Source of the DNA: Sabethes cyaneus
Lineage: Eukaryota; Arthropoda; Insecta; Diptera; Culicidae
Direction: 5' to 3'
Length of the DNA: 64,000 nucleotides
Assembly (NCBI RefSeq): GCF_943734655.1
Contig: NC_071355.1
Span: forward strand, 195,857,939-195,921,938
The notes beneath the pieces are model-generated. The model was not told the DNA's origin and made no database searches. It saw nothing but the letters and a program-made list of their open reading frames with translations. The translations under genes were made by a program, and so were the position numbers. Positions 1 through 11,259 of this stretch are shown here, one piece after another (the stretch's first letter is position 1; each line of letters opens with the position of its first letter).

Positions 1-1969
1 TTACCCAAAACAAAACCCGCAAAGGGATCAACGAGGCGGCAATCAACCGACCGACCGGTTTGCACTCAATCAACTCACATCAGTAAGCACATTTTTTCTC
101 GAATTATTCAATATGTGTGCCTTTCTTTACACGGCCGTTGATTTGCCGGCCTGTAGATGTTCCATAATATCGATAGTAAAAAGCAAGAGGCAAACAAATT
201 CACCTTCCGCTAAATACCGCATCACGACTGCGAGATGAAATGGCGTGTGCAGCTGAAAAACGACCGATCGTGTCTGCCGATGATGTCGGCGCTCCGTTCC
301 AGCTCGTAGTCTGTAACTTGTGTACGAATACGGGAGGACAGGTTTTTTAAACTGACTTCTGCATGAGCCCCTATGCTGTTGCATAATAGGTAGGTAATAC
401 CGATTTGCAAATGTAGATCCGAAATATGGGGAAGTGTGTCTGTCTGCTGCGTTAGTGCGATCGACTGGTCAGTCAGTGGCTGCGTTGGCGTTGGATTATG
501 ACTAAATCGTTCGCCACTTTTGAACCAGTTGAGTGTGTCAACGGAAATTTACATTACAAACAGGACGTCGGTCGGTGAGGACGTTTTTTTTCTGTTGTCA
601 TTCAAAAATGGGTCATCCAAAATTCATAAGTCGTGGACGGATGATTGTAAGTATAACATTTTTTCAGCAATTCCGGAGGATTTATACACAGAATTTTACA
701 TTGGAGAAAAGTTAGAAACTGTACTATTGACTTTTGGAATTGCTTGTCTATTTTTATCTTACATTTTTGCAAATTTTATAAAAAATTTTATTTTATAATG
801 TTTTAGAATTTCTGAAAATATTTGCTAATTATTTTATATAAACTTTTTTTAACGTTAACAGTTGGCCTGCGCATTGTTATCTTGTGCTATCGACAGAAGT
901 GATTCTATAATATATCTCAGAATAGAATACCAAGTCCAACCTATCTAAACTAGATCACTAAGTTTCCGACAAAACGCATAAGCAATTGCAAAATTTTGAT
1001 TAGATAAGACTTGTTCCCGCAATTATTCACCAGAATATTACACACTTAAAACTGGAATTATGTCACACTCGTCACCATCTTGGCTCCGATGACTATGTAT
1101 CTAGGAAAAGTTACGCGGCATCTGCGTCTGTTTAGCATCGTCGTGCTAATTGCTTTGATTAGATTATTCACACTTACCGTGCATATGGTAACAATTAGTG
1201 CACCGCACAATAATTTGTTGCCTACACATCCAGAGGATGGGCTGTTGCAAATCGATCTACTTCTGCGCTAGAGATAATAAAAGAAAATGTTGAAGCGTAA
1301 TCGGTTAGTTGGACGGTCTGTGAGTTATCCTACCACACGGTGCATGTAAGATAGACGATAACGAATTGTTTATGTTGAGTTTTGACTTAACAAACCCCGT
1401 GTTAAGTTGTGCAATGAATTGCGTGGCGCTTCAATAGGCCTTTGAGCAAATAATTTCCTGAAATCATAACGCCCTGCACCACACACCGGTGGCAAACGGT
1501 AATCTAAGCGCCAATCAAAAAGTGTGTCTGTGCGTGGACTGCGGCTGTGATCGATCAACATATCAACATTCACTTGTTATGCCAGTCGTATGCAGAAAAT
1601 GGAATCTCGTGCGAAAGTGATGCACGTGCAGCGCACGCGTGTTTCTATTCCATTCTCTCGTTCTCACTATTTGGACATGGGCAATAGTGAATGCAATCTA
1701 TCCCACACTGACTGATAAAATTGTTATATCTTCTTGTAGTTGTAAATAGATCTTTTTAATTTTGTGTAATTATCTTTTTAATTTTGTGCAATAGATGTTT
1801 AATAAAAACAACGATAAAGATTGTTAGTAAACTAATATTTAGCCAAAAAACTATTATTATTATTAACCATTATGGTTGTACCTCCCTGCGCTGCGGTGAG
1901 GTGCAGGAACTTTACCATGCCTGTCTGTGATGTGCAACAATAGTGCTGGAAACCTGAGTTTTAACAAAA
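1..1969. other. Intergenic or intronic DNA, no gene recognised
   Basis: This stretch is AT-rich with short open frames only, none of which resembles a known protein or is bounded by convincing splice signals. A short ATT microsatellite lies at about 1850-1862, just upstream of the first LINE relic. I see no other structure. Confidence 0.5.
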
Positions 1970-3915
1970 TGCCGGTAACAGCCAGGTGGAAGGAGCACTT
2001 CTAGATGCTGTTGAATGGTGAGGTAAACACGGAGATCAGCAGGAATAGGATAAGAATGGTCAGCGAAGGAGAATGGTCAAGTTGCGGAGCCACCAACACA
2101 GGATAAGGTTAAGAAGGCAATCAGTGAGCTGAAAAATGGTAAAGCTGCTGGAAAGGATAGAAATTTCTAAAAGACGAAAGCGAGCGACTGTACCAAGCAA
2201 TCACCGGATTATTGTCAGGATCTGGGCGGAAGAACAAATGTCGGAGCTCAGAGGAGTAGTTGGATGGCGCCATTTGCCCTATTTGTAATGAAAGACATCG
2301 AATCGGGTGTAAAAACTGTCGAGGCATTACATTGCTCAATTCTGCCTATATCCTGTTCTGAAGACTGAGACCGTTAGCGGAGTCTTTCGTCGGCGAGTAC
2401 TAAGCTGGTATTCGTGACGAATTCCACGAACGAATCAGATATTACCCTGTATTAGTTACTAGACAAGTTCCGAAACTTGCAGACTAATCATCTGTTTGTG
2501 GACTTTAAGGCAGCGTATAATTCGGTCAAACGAGGTTAGCTGTAGCAGAGGAGGCTAGGGCATAGTTTTCCGACGAAACTAGTTACGATTTGTGGGACGC
2601 TGGATAAGTCAACATCATGCGTCAGAATAGTAGCTGAGACCTCCGCCAGTTTTGTGTTGATGGATGGACTGAAGCAAGGGGATGCACTCTCTAATCTGCT
2701 ATTCAACAGTGTTTTAGAAGGTGCAATACGAAGAGACTATCATCACGAAATCTTACATGGTTACAGCGAGGTTGGGTCTAACCATAAACACTGTCAAAAC
2801 GAAGTACATGGTTGCTGGTAAGGAACGTGGGAATCCAAATGGTGATGATGCCGAAGTGGAGCGGGAAGAGGAACGATATGAAGTGGAGGAATTCATATAC
2901 AGTATCTCCCCGCTAATCCGACACCCAATAATCCGACGACTCAATAGTCCGAATCTCGCTAATCCGGAAAATTCCGAATTAAAAATTATTGAACTTGACT
3001 TCTTTCAATCGAACATTACCTTCGTTTGGCGTCAGAATGGCCTTCTTTCTAACTAAATGGAAATGGTACATAGTGCTGCTTCTAACTACGTTCACGTTTG
3101 CTATGGCCAAAATATTTTCATTGCTATTCTCAATAGACTGATGTGCTTGCAATTATTTCGACACTAACTAAGAATTTCCAAGTATTTTGTTGACGAAATT
3201 GAGCATTACTGAGTATAAAACATAGTTATTGCGTACTTACGACAAATATTTTCAAAAATTTCCGGAGTTGTTTACGTATGTATGTAAACAAAACCACATT
3301 TCAAACTCACGCTGACGTCAGTTTGACTGTCGGATTATCGAGTCAAAATTCGCTAATCCGGCTATAAATTTGTCGGATTAGCGGGGCGGTACTGTATCTT
3401 GGTACGCTCGTGACATGTGACAACTTTATAAGCCGCGAAGCAAAAGAACGCGTTGCAATTGTGAATCGAGATTTCTACGAATTACGTAGCCAGTTTAAAT
3501 CCCGTAGTTTGCAAATTCACAAAAAAGTGAACTCTAACGAACAGTAATCCTCTCGGAAGATATACTGTTATACAGAGTTCTGAATCATGGACGCCAAAGG
3601 AAGCTGATCGACGAGTAGTTGGGGTTTTTGAACATAAAATTCTGCTATCTATACTTGGTGGCAAATTGGGAAATGGAATCGCCAGATGTATCAAGCTGAT
3701 ATAGTAAAGGCTGTACAATGTGGCAGGCTGCCGTGGGCTGGGCACGTGGCCAGAATGCCTGATGAAAGAGCAACCAAAGCTATTTTCAACAGAGAACCAG
3801 ATAAAGGCCGTAGACTTCGAGGCAGACTCCGCATTCCATGGAACTGCACTCTCGAGGTCGAAGCACTTTTGGCTTGTGTCCGAGAGGATTGGAGTAGGGC
3901 TGTCTAGGACCGATA
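1970..3915 (+). mobile_element. RTE-like LINE relic, RT and 3' region, interrupted by a MITE
   Basis: This is a heavily decayed non-LTR retrotransposon. In shifting frames one reads the pre-RT motif LKNGKAAGKD (about 2130-2160), RT core remnants FVDFKAAYNSV (about 2490-2525) and LKQGDALSNLLFN (about 2670-2710), then EVEEFIY just before a break at 2899. After a 495-bp insertion, LGTLVTCDN resumes at 3397, followed by the family's C-terminal signature WAGHVARMPDERATKAIF (about 3736-3790) and ending near 3910. These motifs match the RTE-like (craniofacial-development-protein-2-related) LINEs seen five or more times in this window. Endonuclease and 5' end are absent, and stops and frameshifts rule out activity. 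Clade assignment is by motif memory. Confidence 0.85.
2900..3394. mobile_element. 495-bp pogo/Tigger-like MITE nested in the LINE
   Basis: The left end reads CAGTATCTCCCCGCTAATCC and the right end, reverse-complemented, CAGTACCGCCCCGCTAATCC. Both are followed inward by further diverged copies of a CGCTAATCCGAC-type motif. TA dinucleotides at 2898-2899 and 3395-3396 are the target duplication. There is no transposase reading frame. Removing the element plus one TA restores the LINE frame E-F-I-Y-L-G-T-L across the junction, so its limits are exact. Terminal sequence style and TA target point to the pogo branch of Tc1/mariner; the family name is inference. Confidence 0.88.
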
Positions 3916-4844
3916 GTACTAGAAAACCATCATTCGATTTTCGATCGAATCGAATCGACGGCAGGATCGATGACGAACCGTCGCCACTAAAGTAAACTAA
4001 GTAGGTTACCACAATAGATCAAAATAATGGTCGCAGTGGTCAAATCTTCCGACAAAAAAAAACTAAGTAGGTTGTATCACGATGAGCAAATGAAGTAAAT
4101 CGAAAACAGATAAAAATTGACATCTAAACAAAATCTTTTGCCTCGTTTTCGAGAATCAGATCTTAAGAAACTTTAATTTTAGATTTGCTAGAAAAGAAAA
4201 ATAGTTCCAAGTATGGTTTTTCAGTTATTTTGGCGTATCGATTCGCTGAATTAGATTATTTTTTACACGCTTCGTAAAGTACAACGAAGGGAATAAAGAA
4301 TCAATTTAAAGCAAATGGTATACAGACATAGACGGAATCGAAAATAGTAACGATCAGTGACCAACCAACCGTCATATCGTGGGAACGAACTTACTTGGTG
4401 ATTTGGTTTCGACGGGAATTTAATTTGCATCATAAATCTTGCAATTTAGCTAAAGTAAGTTTTCCACTAATGTGAATGGTATACGGTTTGTAAACTAAAT
4501 GAAGTCATAAAAAAAATTTCAATGTGAGCAATAATTTTGACAGTTATATCCTTAGCTCTCCAGCTCTTGTAACTTTCATGCAAAAATAATTATGATTCAA
4601 ATTTCGAAAATTTAACCCGAGCAGACGTAAAGGGCAAAATAATATCAATCTGTGTAATGGAATAGTGTAATGGACATAGTTGGTAAAATAACAAAAAAAA
4701 AATTGCTTCTTTAAGGCCAAAAGAATGACAAAGCAATATCATGACTGTATTGAAAGTTTGAAATAACATATTTTAGTATTTCTAAGGTATTGAACATCAC
4801 ATGCAGCAGCATATGAGGTATTAAACACTCCGCCTATTAAGTAC
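3916..4844. other. Spacer between two LINE relics, nothing recognised
   Basis: AT-rich sequence between the plus-strand LINE end and the 3' end of the minus-strand LINE. Only short low-complexity A or T runs are visible. Confidence 0.5.
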
Positions 4845-7566
4845 TCTCCGCCAAATCTCGCTCCACCTGGTCTAACCATCTTGCTCACTGTGCTCCTGGT
4901 CGTCTTGTTCCTACCGGGTTTGAGGCGAACACCATCTTTGCAGGGTAGTTGTCCGGCATTCTTGCAACATGCCCTGTCCATCGCATCCGTCCAGCTTTAG
5001 CTACCTTCTGGATACTGGGTTCGCCATAGAGCTGTGCGAGTTCATGGTTCATCCTCCGCCTCCATACTCCGTTCTCCTGTACGCCGCCGAAGATCGTTCT
5101 TAGCACTCGTCGTTCGAAAACTCCGAGCACTCGCAAGTCCTCCTCGGGCATTGTCCATGTTTCATGCCCGTAGAGAACAACCGGTCTAATAAGCGTCTTG
5201 TACAGGATGCACTTCATACGGGGACTTAGTCTGCTCGACCGCAATTGCTTGTGGATCAAGTAAGCACGACTTCCGCTGATAATACGCCTCCGAATCTCAC
5301 GGCTGGTATCATTGTCCGCCGTTACCAGTGAGCCAAGGTAGACAAATTCGTCGACTACCTCAAACTCATCGCCGTGGATCAATATACTACTGCCCAAGCG
5401 GTGTCGTTCGGCCTCGGTTCCGCTGGCCAGCATGTACTTTGTTTCAGACGTATTTACCTTTAGCCCAATCTTTTCTGCTTCGTGCTTTAGTCTGGTGTAC
5501 TGTTCAGCCACCGCCACAGATGTTCTGCCGATAATATCCATGTCATCGGCAAAGCAGACGGACTGACTAGATTTGTTGAATATCGTGCCCCGCGTGTTGA
5601 TATCCGTTCGGTTCATAACACCTTCTAGCGCTATGTTGAACAGCGGGCATGAAAGACCATCACCTTGACGTAGTCCTCTGTGTGATTCGAATGAACTTGA
5701 CAATCCACTTGAAATCCGAACACAGCACTGTGTACCATCCATCGTAGATTTAATCAGTTTGATGAGCTCTCTGGGGAAGCTGCTCTCGTCCATGATTTTC
5801 CATAGCTGTTTCCGGTCGATGGTATCATATGCGGCTTTAAAGTCAACGAACAAATGATGCGTGGGAACTCTGTATTCACGGCCCTTTTGGAGGATTTCCG
5901 CAGTGTAAATATTTGATCCGTTGTAGACCGACCTTCGACGAAGCCGGCTTGATAAGTTCCCACAAATCTGTTCGCATTTGGTGACAGTCGGCGGAAAATG
6001 ATTTGGGACAGCACTTTATAAGCGGCATTGAGAACGGTGATCGCTCGATAGTTCTCACAGTCCAACTTGTCGCCCTTTTTGTAGATCGGGCAGATAACCC
6101 CATCTTTCCACTCCTCCGGTAGCTGTTCCGTATCCCAAATTCTAACAATTAGTCGGTGCAGACAAACGGCCAGCTTTTATGGTTCCATTTTAATAAGCTC
6201 CGCTCCGATGCCATCTTTCCCAGCTGACTTGTTGTTCTTTAGCTGCATGATGGCCTCCTTAACTTCGCCTATCGTTGGGGCTGGCACCTCTTCCCCGTTT
6301 GTTGCACCGTCGAAATCGCTTTCTCCGCCGCCATGATTCTCCGCCTGGGCGCCATTCAGGTGTTCGTCGACGTGCTGCTACCAGCTATCGGTCACCTCAC
6401 GATCGTCCGTCAGAATACTGCCAGTCTTATCCAAGAACATTTCGGCTCGCGGCACAAAGCCTTTGCGACATCCGTTCAGTTTCTGGTAGAACTTTCGCGT
6501 TTCGTGAGAACGATGCAGCCGCTCCAACTCTGCATATTCCGGCTCCTCCAGGTAGCGCTTTTTCTCCCGAAAGATTTGGTTTCGCTGCATCTTCTACTGT
6601 TTGTGTCTATCCACGTTCTGACGTATGGCATTGCGCATTTTGGCCGCCCGCGCAGCATTCTCCTCATCCATCACCCTCCTACATTCATCGTCAAACCAAT
6701 CGTTATGCTGATTCCGGGCCATATGCCCGATGGAGATCTTCGCTACACTGCTGAAGGTTGTTTTGATAGTGTTCCAACAGTCCTCGAGAGGGGCTTCGTC
6801 CAGCTCGTCCTCTTCTTCGAGTGAATGCGCGTAGATCTAAACGCTTTAGCCGCGCGAGATCTAACCGAGGCTGGCGTCGGTACCGAATGTTGTTCACAAC
6901 GGAGAGTCTTGGGCGCATCTTAACCATCGCTAGGCAGTGGTCCGAGTCAACATTAGCGCTTCGATAGGATCTGACGTCGATAATGTCAGAGAAGTGCCGA
7001 CTGTCGATCAAAACGTGGTCGATCTGTGATTTTGTCTGCTTTGGTGACCTCCAGGTGTACTTGTGATGGACTCTGTGCTGGAAAAAGTTACTACGTACGG
7101 CCATATTCTTGGAGGCGGCAAAGTCGATAAGTCTTCCAGCACACCTCCTGTACCGCTACGACGTCGAACTTGTGGCTCTTCAATACGTCAGAGAGCATTC
7201 GAGTGCTCCCTTGGAAGTTGAGAGATCGGCAGTTCCACGTCCCGAGTTTCCAATCCATAGTCCTTTTTCGTCGCGTGGGTCTATTCCGATTGTTCCAGTA
7301 AGAATTTACTTGTTCTTCGTTCCGTGCTTCAGTATTTTTCTTGGTGACGGCTTGCAAAGCCTGCTACACCAACCTCCTGTTTCGCCGGAGGGCCAACGAA
7401 GCTCGAAAGAGCCCTCCTTTCCTATCGGCATACGACCTTGGCTTCCACCGGGAAGGTTCCACCTTGGCTGGTACCACGAGGAATAGGAGTTGCTGAATAA
7501 GAAGCTATGAACCATTGTAGGGTCTATTTTATGCCTACACGTGCACAAGGCACCGACGGTAAGCAT
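4845..7566 (-). mobile_element. RTE-like LINE, near full-length but inactivated
   Basis: The most complete LINE here, read 7566 to 4845. It carries a leader coding PRWNLPGGSQGRMPIG (about 7480-7420), the endonuclease N-terminus WKLGTWNCRSLNF...VVAVQEVCW (about 7260-7135), the endonuclease C-terminal part QIDHVLIDSRHF...SDHCLAMV (about 7030-6930), then reverse transcriptase with NYRAITVLNAAYKVLSQI (about 6060), FVDFKAAYDTIDRKQLW (about 5850), LRQGDGLSCPLFNIALEGV (about 5680), the catalytic box CFADDMDIIG (about 5560), EFVYLGSLVTADNDTSREI (about 5350) and the C-terminal WTGHVARMPD motif (about 4985). A 322-residue RT block remains open at 4885-5853. The endonuclease has lost its middle at about 7130-7104 and the RT is split by frameshifts at about 5870 and 6060, so it is a pseudoelement. 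Motifs fit the RTE/CFDP2-like group. Confidence 0.92.
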
Positions 7567-7917
7567 TATTCAGCCGTTTACCAGCCAAAAAATAGTTACT
7601 CATACGTAGCACTAAATATGCTCTAAAACTTTGCAAAACATACCAATGTGTTATATAGAAACTGAACAAAAATATTTTTCCCCTTTAGGTGGATTACTCA
7701 AATGTTGAATTCCACCAAACAATAGACCTTTTAATTTCAAGAAATTCATCTAAAGGTTCCATAAACCTAAAACCAAGCTTTTCTACTCAAAACACAAACA
7801 ACCACATTTTTTTTGGTTTCGGACCTCTGTGAAATTGTTAAATTCAGTTTTTCAGTTTCAGCTTTCAGTTTCTCTAGTTGTTGTATGACTTTTTCATATT
7901 TAATAAAGGTATACTAA
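7567..7917. other. Spacer, nothing recognised
   Basis: AT-rich sequence between the LINE 5' end and a pogo-like element. No open frame or repeat is recognised. Confidence 0.4.
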
Positions 7918-7919
7918 TA

Positions 7920-9306
7920 CAGTGGTATTCCGATTATATCTATACCTGGTTTAATCTACACCCGATTTTAGGTACCCCCGATTTTGTCTACCGTTTTGAC
8001 CCGGTTTTATCTACCTTTTTTTAAATTGTTATTTTAACCATGCGGCATGAAAATTTGGAAGATTTCATGGATTTATGCATAACAGAGAATATTTCCTTGT
8101 ATTTTATAGTTTACTATATGGCATCTGTGGTGTGTAATTATACACAGAATGGATATAATAATGCTGAAGTCAAATACGCAAATAACTTCCATTTATTTTG
8201 TAACGCATAATTTTAACATTTAACAATGATCCTTTGTGAATTTTTTCTATACTGTAACGCTAACGGGCGCACCTCTTCTCCGCTAGTAACTATGGTTATC
8301 ACCTTTCTCTTCTTATAAATTCTCATCTTTTGAACCATTGAATCGATTTTAATGATTTTATTACAAAAAAATTGTACTTTAATGAGCTTTTCAGAAAAAA
8401 AAAACAATAATCTGACGTTCAAAGTTTTTTAAGATTGCAAAAACATTATTTGTAGGAAACCCTTAAAATCACTTTAAAATATTCGTTATCTATTTTTTTA
8501 ATAATACATTCAATGGCAAGCTAGTTGTTTACATACGATATCAAAAAACAGATGTGACATTTTTGGTTTTTGAGAGTCTTTTTTTTAAAGAAATAAAGAT
8601 ACGAAATTGTAATGCACTCGCATGGCGTTTTATTTTAAAGACGCATTTCTTTGTTAAATAACCCCTTTTATTACTAGTAAAAACAAAAACCATGCGTCTC
8701 CATTGTATTCTCGACACTTTATGAAAACTTAGAGTTTCTTTTGTCTACACACCATGTAAACACAAAAAGCGAATGTTTCCAATGTTTTTGCGACAATAAA
8801 AAACTGGGCTTCAGTCCAATATTTTTTCTGAAAAGCTTATTGAAATACTTTCCATTTGGTATTAACATCATTCAAATCGGTTCAATAGATCAAAAGTTAT
8901 GAATTTTTAAAGAAAGATAGGTGAAAAAATGGTAACTTTTGGGACCACACTGACTCAGAAAAGAGAACCCTAAGTTCCAAATAAAAATACGGTTCTAAAA
9001 TTTACTGCAAAGGAATAAGTACACAAAATTTGAATAAAATCAGAGCAATTTTGAATTTCGATATGTCTTTTTTCATAATATGCTGAGTTGACGTGCATTA
9101 TGGCTAATGGTTGATATGAATAAAATGAGCCCTAAGCGCAAAATTACGCTGAAATGATACACAATTGAAGAAAATGGTCAACATTAACAATATTTTTCGT
9201 TCATTTAAATTATTTTGGAGCAATTTATTTTTCCCCAAATTTGTCTACTTTCCAAATATATCTACCAAAAATTTTCGGATGGGTAGATAAAATCGGAAAA
9301 CCACTG
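7920..9306 (+). mobile_element. 1.39-kb pogo-like non-autonomous DNA element, copy 1
   Basis: The left terminus is CAGTGGTATTCCGATTATAT and the right terminus, reverse-complemented, CAGTGGTTTTCCGATTTTAT. TA lies on both sides (7918-7919, 9307-9308). Just inside the ends, a CCGATTTTATCTACC-like motif recurs about four times on the left and twice on the right, as expected of subterminal transposase-binding repeats. The interior has no reading frame above about 70 codons and no DDE motif. A second copy in opposite orientation lies at 22083-23479, and diverged relics at 61520-62130 and 36780-36960. Class assignment rests on TA target and CAGT-type ends. Confidence 0.88.
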
Positions 9307-9474
9307 TAGTAAAAATACACCAATTTGCCGAATATAGTATACTTATATACAGGGAACGTTATCCTCGTTATTACATACTCTCGATACAACGTCACTTGAT
9401 ATAACGTACACATTTTCAAGTGTGACAAATCTCTTCAGAAACTGTAAAGAAAGTTTTCTTTTCTATTTAATTTC

Positions 9475-9520
9475 AGGTTTCGTATTCTATTAAGACGCTC
9501 CAAAAACTTCAGTCAGCAAG
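9475..9520 (+). repeat. End fragment of the hairpin-forming repeat family
   Basis: About 45 bases ending in GCTCCAAAAACTTCAGTCA match the right end of the hairpin insertion at 37307-37568. Immediately downstream, a LINE relic starts abruptly, so this marks an insertion junction. Confidence 0.65.
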
Positions 9521-10273
9521 AGTAGCCGACTCGTAGTCTTCGCAGGCAACATCGACATCATTACTAGAAATCTTGTGACGAGGGAGGCAATCTACGCCAG
9601 ACTAAAAATACGTTTGCCTCCCACGGACAGTGACTATTGACGGCAATGAACTGGAAGTGGTTAATGAATTTGTATATTTGGGATCTCTGTTCAGCGCCGA
9701 CAATAACACGAGTAAGGAAATCCAACGAGGCATTCAAGCTGGAAATCGAATCTACTTTTACCTCCGCAAGACGCTTCGATCACGGAGCATACGCCGCCGC
9801 ACAAAGCTGACGATGTACAAAACGCTGATCAGACCGTTAGTCCTCTACAGACTTGTGACAATAACTTTGCTTACGAAAGACACATAGGCACTTGCCGTAT
9901 TTGAACGAAAGGTGTTGCGGACTATCTTTGGCGGAGTACAAACGGAAAGCGGAGAGTGGCGGAGGCGTATGAATCACGAGCTACAAGCACTACTTGGAGA
10001 GATTCCCATCGTACACAGGGCGAAAGTTGGGAGACTACGGTGGGCCGGCTACGTCGCAAGGATGCCGGATGACTGTGCAGTGAAATCCGTTCTCGTCAAG
10101 AACCCCACTGGCACCAGGAATAGAGGGATCCAACGTGCTAGATGGCTCGACCAAGTTGAAGCTGACTTGCGTATGTCGAGACGCGCAACGAATTGGCGAC
10201 GAGTAGCTCAGAACCGAGTATAATAGAGAGGAATTCTTGATACGGCAAGAGTCACCCCGTCTCTTGGCTGGTA

Positions 10274-10324
<51 letters not shown>

Positions 10325-10330
10325 CAGAAG
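9521..10330 (+). mobile_element. RTE-like LINE 3' end with (TAAG)n tail
   Basis: The frame reads VFAGNIDIITRN (a decayed FADD box) near 9540, then NEFVYLGSLFSADNNTSKEI (about 9660-9720), AGNRIYFYLRKTLRSRSIRRRTKLTMYKTLIRPLVLY (about 9740-9845), FERKVLRTIFGGVQTESGEWRRRMNHEL (about 9900-9985) and GRLRWAGYVARMPDDCAVKSV (about 10030-10090). Two open blocks of 85 and 103 codons (9630-9887, 9912-10223) are separated by a stop. The copy ends in about 14 TAAG units at 10274-10323, typical of RTE-type short tandem 3' tails. It is strongly 5'-truncated, its start coinciding with the repeat end at 9520. Confidence 0.9.
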
Positions 10331-10671
10331 CTTAGTCTCGTTGCTAGTTAAAATAACAAAAATTGTAACAAAATTCGCTTTAGGCATATCAAAAAAATAT
10401 CAACATATGGTATAATTTAATTAAGTCTATATCAAAATGAGTTACTAATCTAATCTAATCTAATCTAATCTCACACTAACGTAAGCCTATATTAAAATGA
10501 GTTACGAAAAAAACAGAATTCTGCCCTGCATTATAACTAAAATGTTACAATACGTACCAGAACGAGATAGAAATTTTGTAAAATATTTTGTATGTCAAAG
10601 TTTTTCTACCACATTTATAACAAACTTTGATAAAAATGTCAACATGAGCTACAATTCTATGTTTTTTTAGA
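10331..10671 (+). repeat. Dispersed repeat, copy 1 (paralogue of 37150-37720)
   Basis: About 340 bases are collinear with 37157-37720: shared blocks include AGTTAAAATAACAAAAATTG, ATCAAAATGAGTTAC and the ending near GAGCTACAATTCTATG. This copy lacks the 262-bp hairpin insertion of the 37-kb copy and so shows the empty site. It carries instead a (TAATC)n stretch at 10446-10470 flanked by a 24-bp duplication (10422-10445 and 10482-10505, two mismatches). No coding potential; element class unknown. Confidence 0.7.
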
Positions 10672-10815
10672 TCTTCAGATTGGGTTTCTTATGGATCGGG
10701 CAGAAAATTCTATCGTTTAACTCATCCGGTAGCTGTTCAGTATTCCAAAATCTAACAGTCAACCGTTGCAGACAAGTGGCCAGCTTTTCCGTTCCCATTT
10801 TAGTAAGTTCCGCTC
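10672..10815 (-). mobile_element. RTE-like LINE scrap, pre-RT region
   Basis: Read on the minus strand, this codes GAELTKMGTEKLATCLQRL followed by FWNTEQLPDEL and FCPIHKK, collinear with the pre-RT region at 6070-6210 of the large LINE. Both ends are abrupt. It is a short truncated fragment without further domains. Confidence 0.75.
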
Positions 10816-10847
10816 CCCAGCCGATTTATTTTATAAATTCCCGAAAA

Positions 10848-11010
10848 AATTGGCGACCCTCTCATGTCTCTTAGAAGACATATGACCGATTTCGGGTCCT
10901 GGACAAGTTCCTTCGAAATCCATTCCGTGCTTGGATCAGAAAAGAAACTTGACCGGAGCATGGAACCGGCCATATGGCCTCTAAGAAACATGAAATGGTC
11001 GCCAATCGTT
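10848..11010. repeat. Degenerate inverted repeat
   Basis: ATTGGCGACCCTCTCATGTC at the left pairs with the reverse complement of the right side (ATTGGCGACCATTTCATGTT), and the pairing continues inward through a CATATGRCC block for about 70 bases per arm with mismatches. It is probably the remains of a foldback element or MITE. Boundaries and target duplication are not clear. The downstream sequence to about 11260 may belong to the same element. Confidence 0.5.
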
Positions 11011-11259
11011 ATTTTGTCGCGTGCTGAAGTTTTTTTGTTAAGCGACAAGACATCTATTACTGATATTGAAATGTCATTTTATGGGACCGGTTCCGGATTC
11101 ATAGCGATCTCCCGGATCCCGATGGCGCGTACCATGGCTCATAACTGCAGCAAAGTAACTGATGTGACCACAGTCAATGATTTGTTTAAGAAAATCCATA
11201 TGCTTCAAAAAGATTTCAATAATTTAACAAAATTGTTAAACCTAGGAACACCGCAATAA

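Noticed and set aside
3482..4012. 176-codon minus-strand open frame
   Set aside because: Antisense to the plus-strand LINE 3' end.
6275..6824. 159- and 163-codon plus-strand open frames
   Set aside because: Antisense to the RTE-like LINE.
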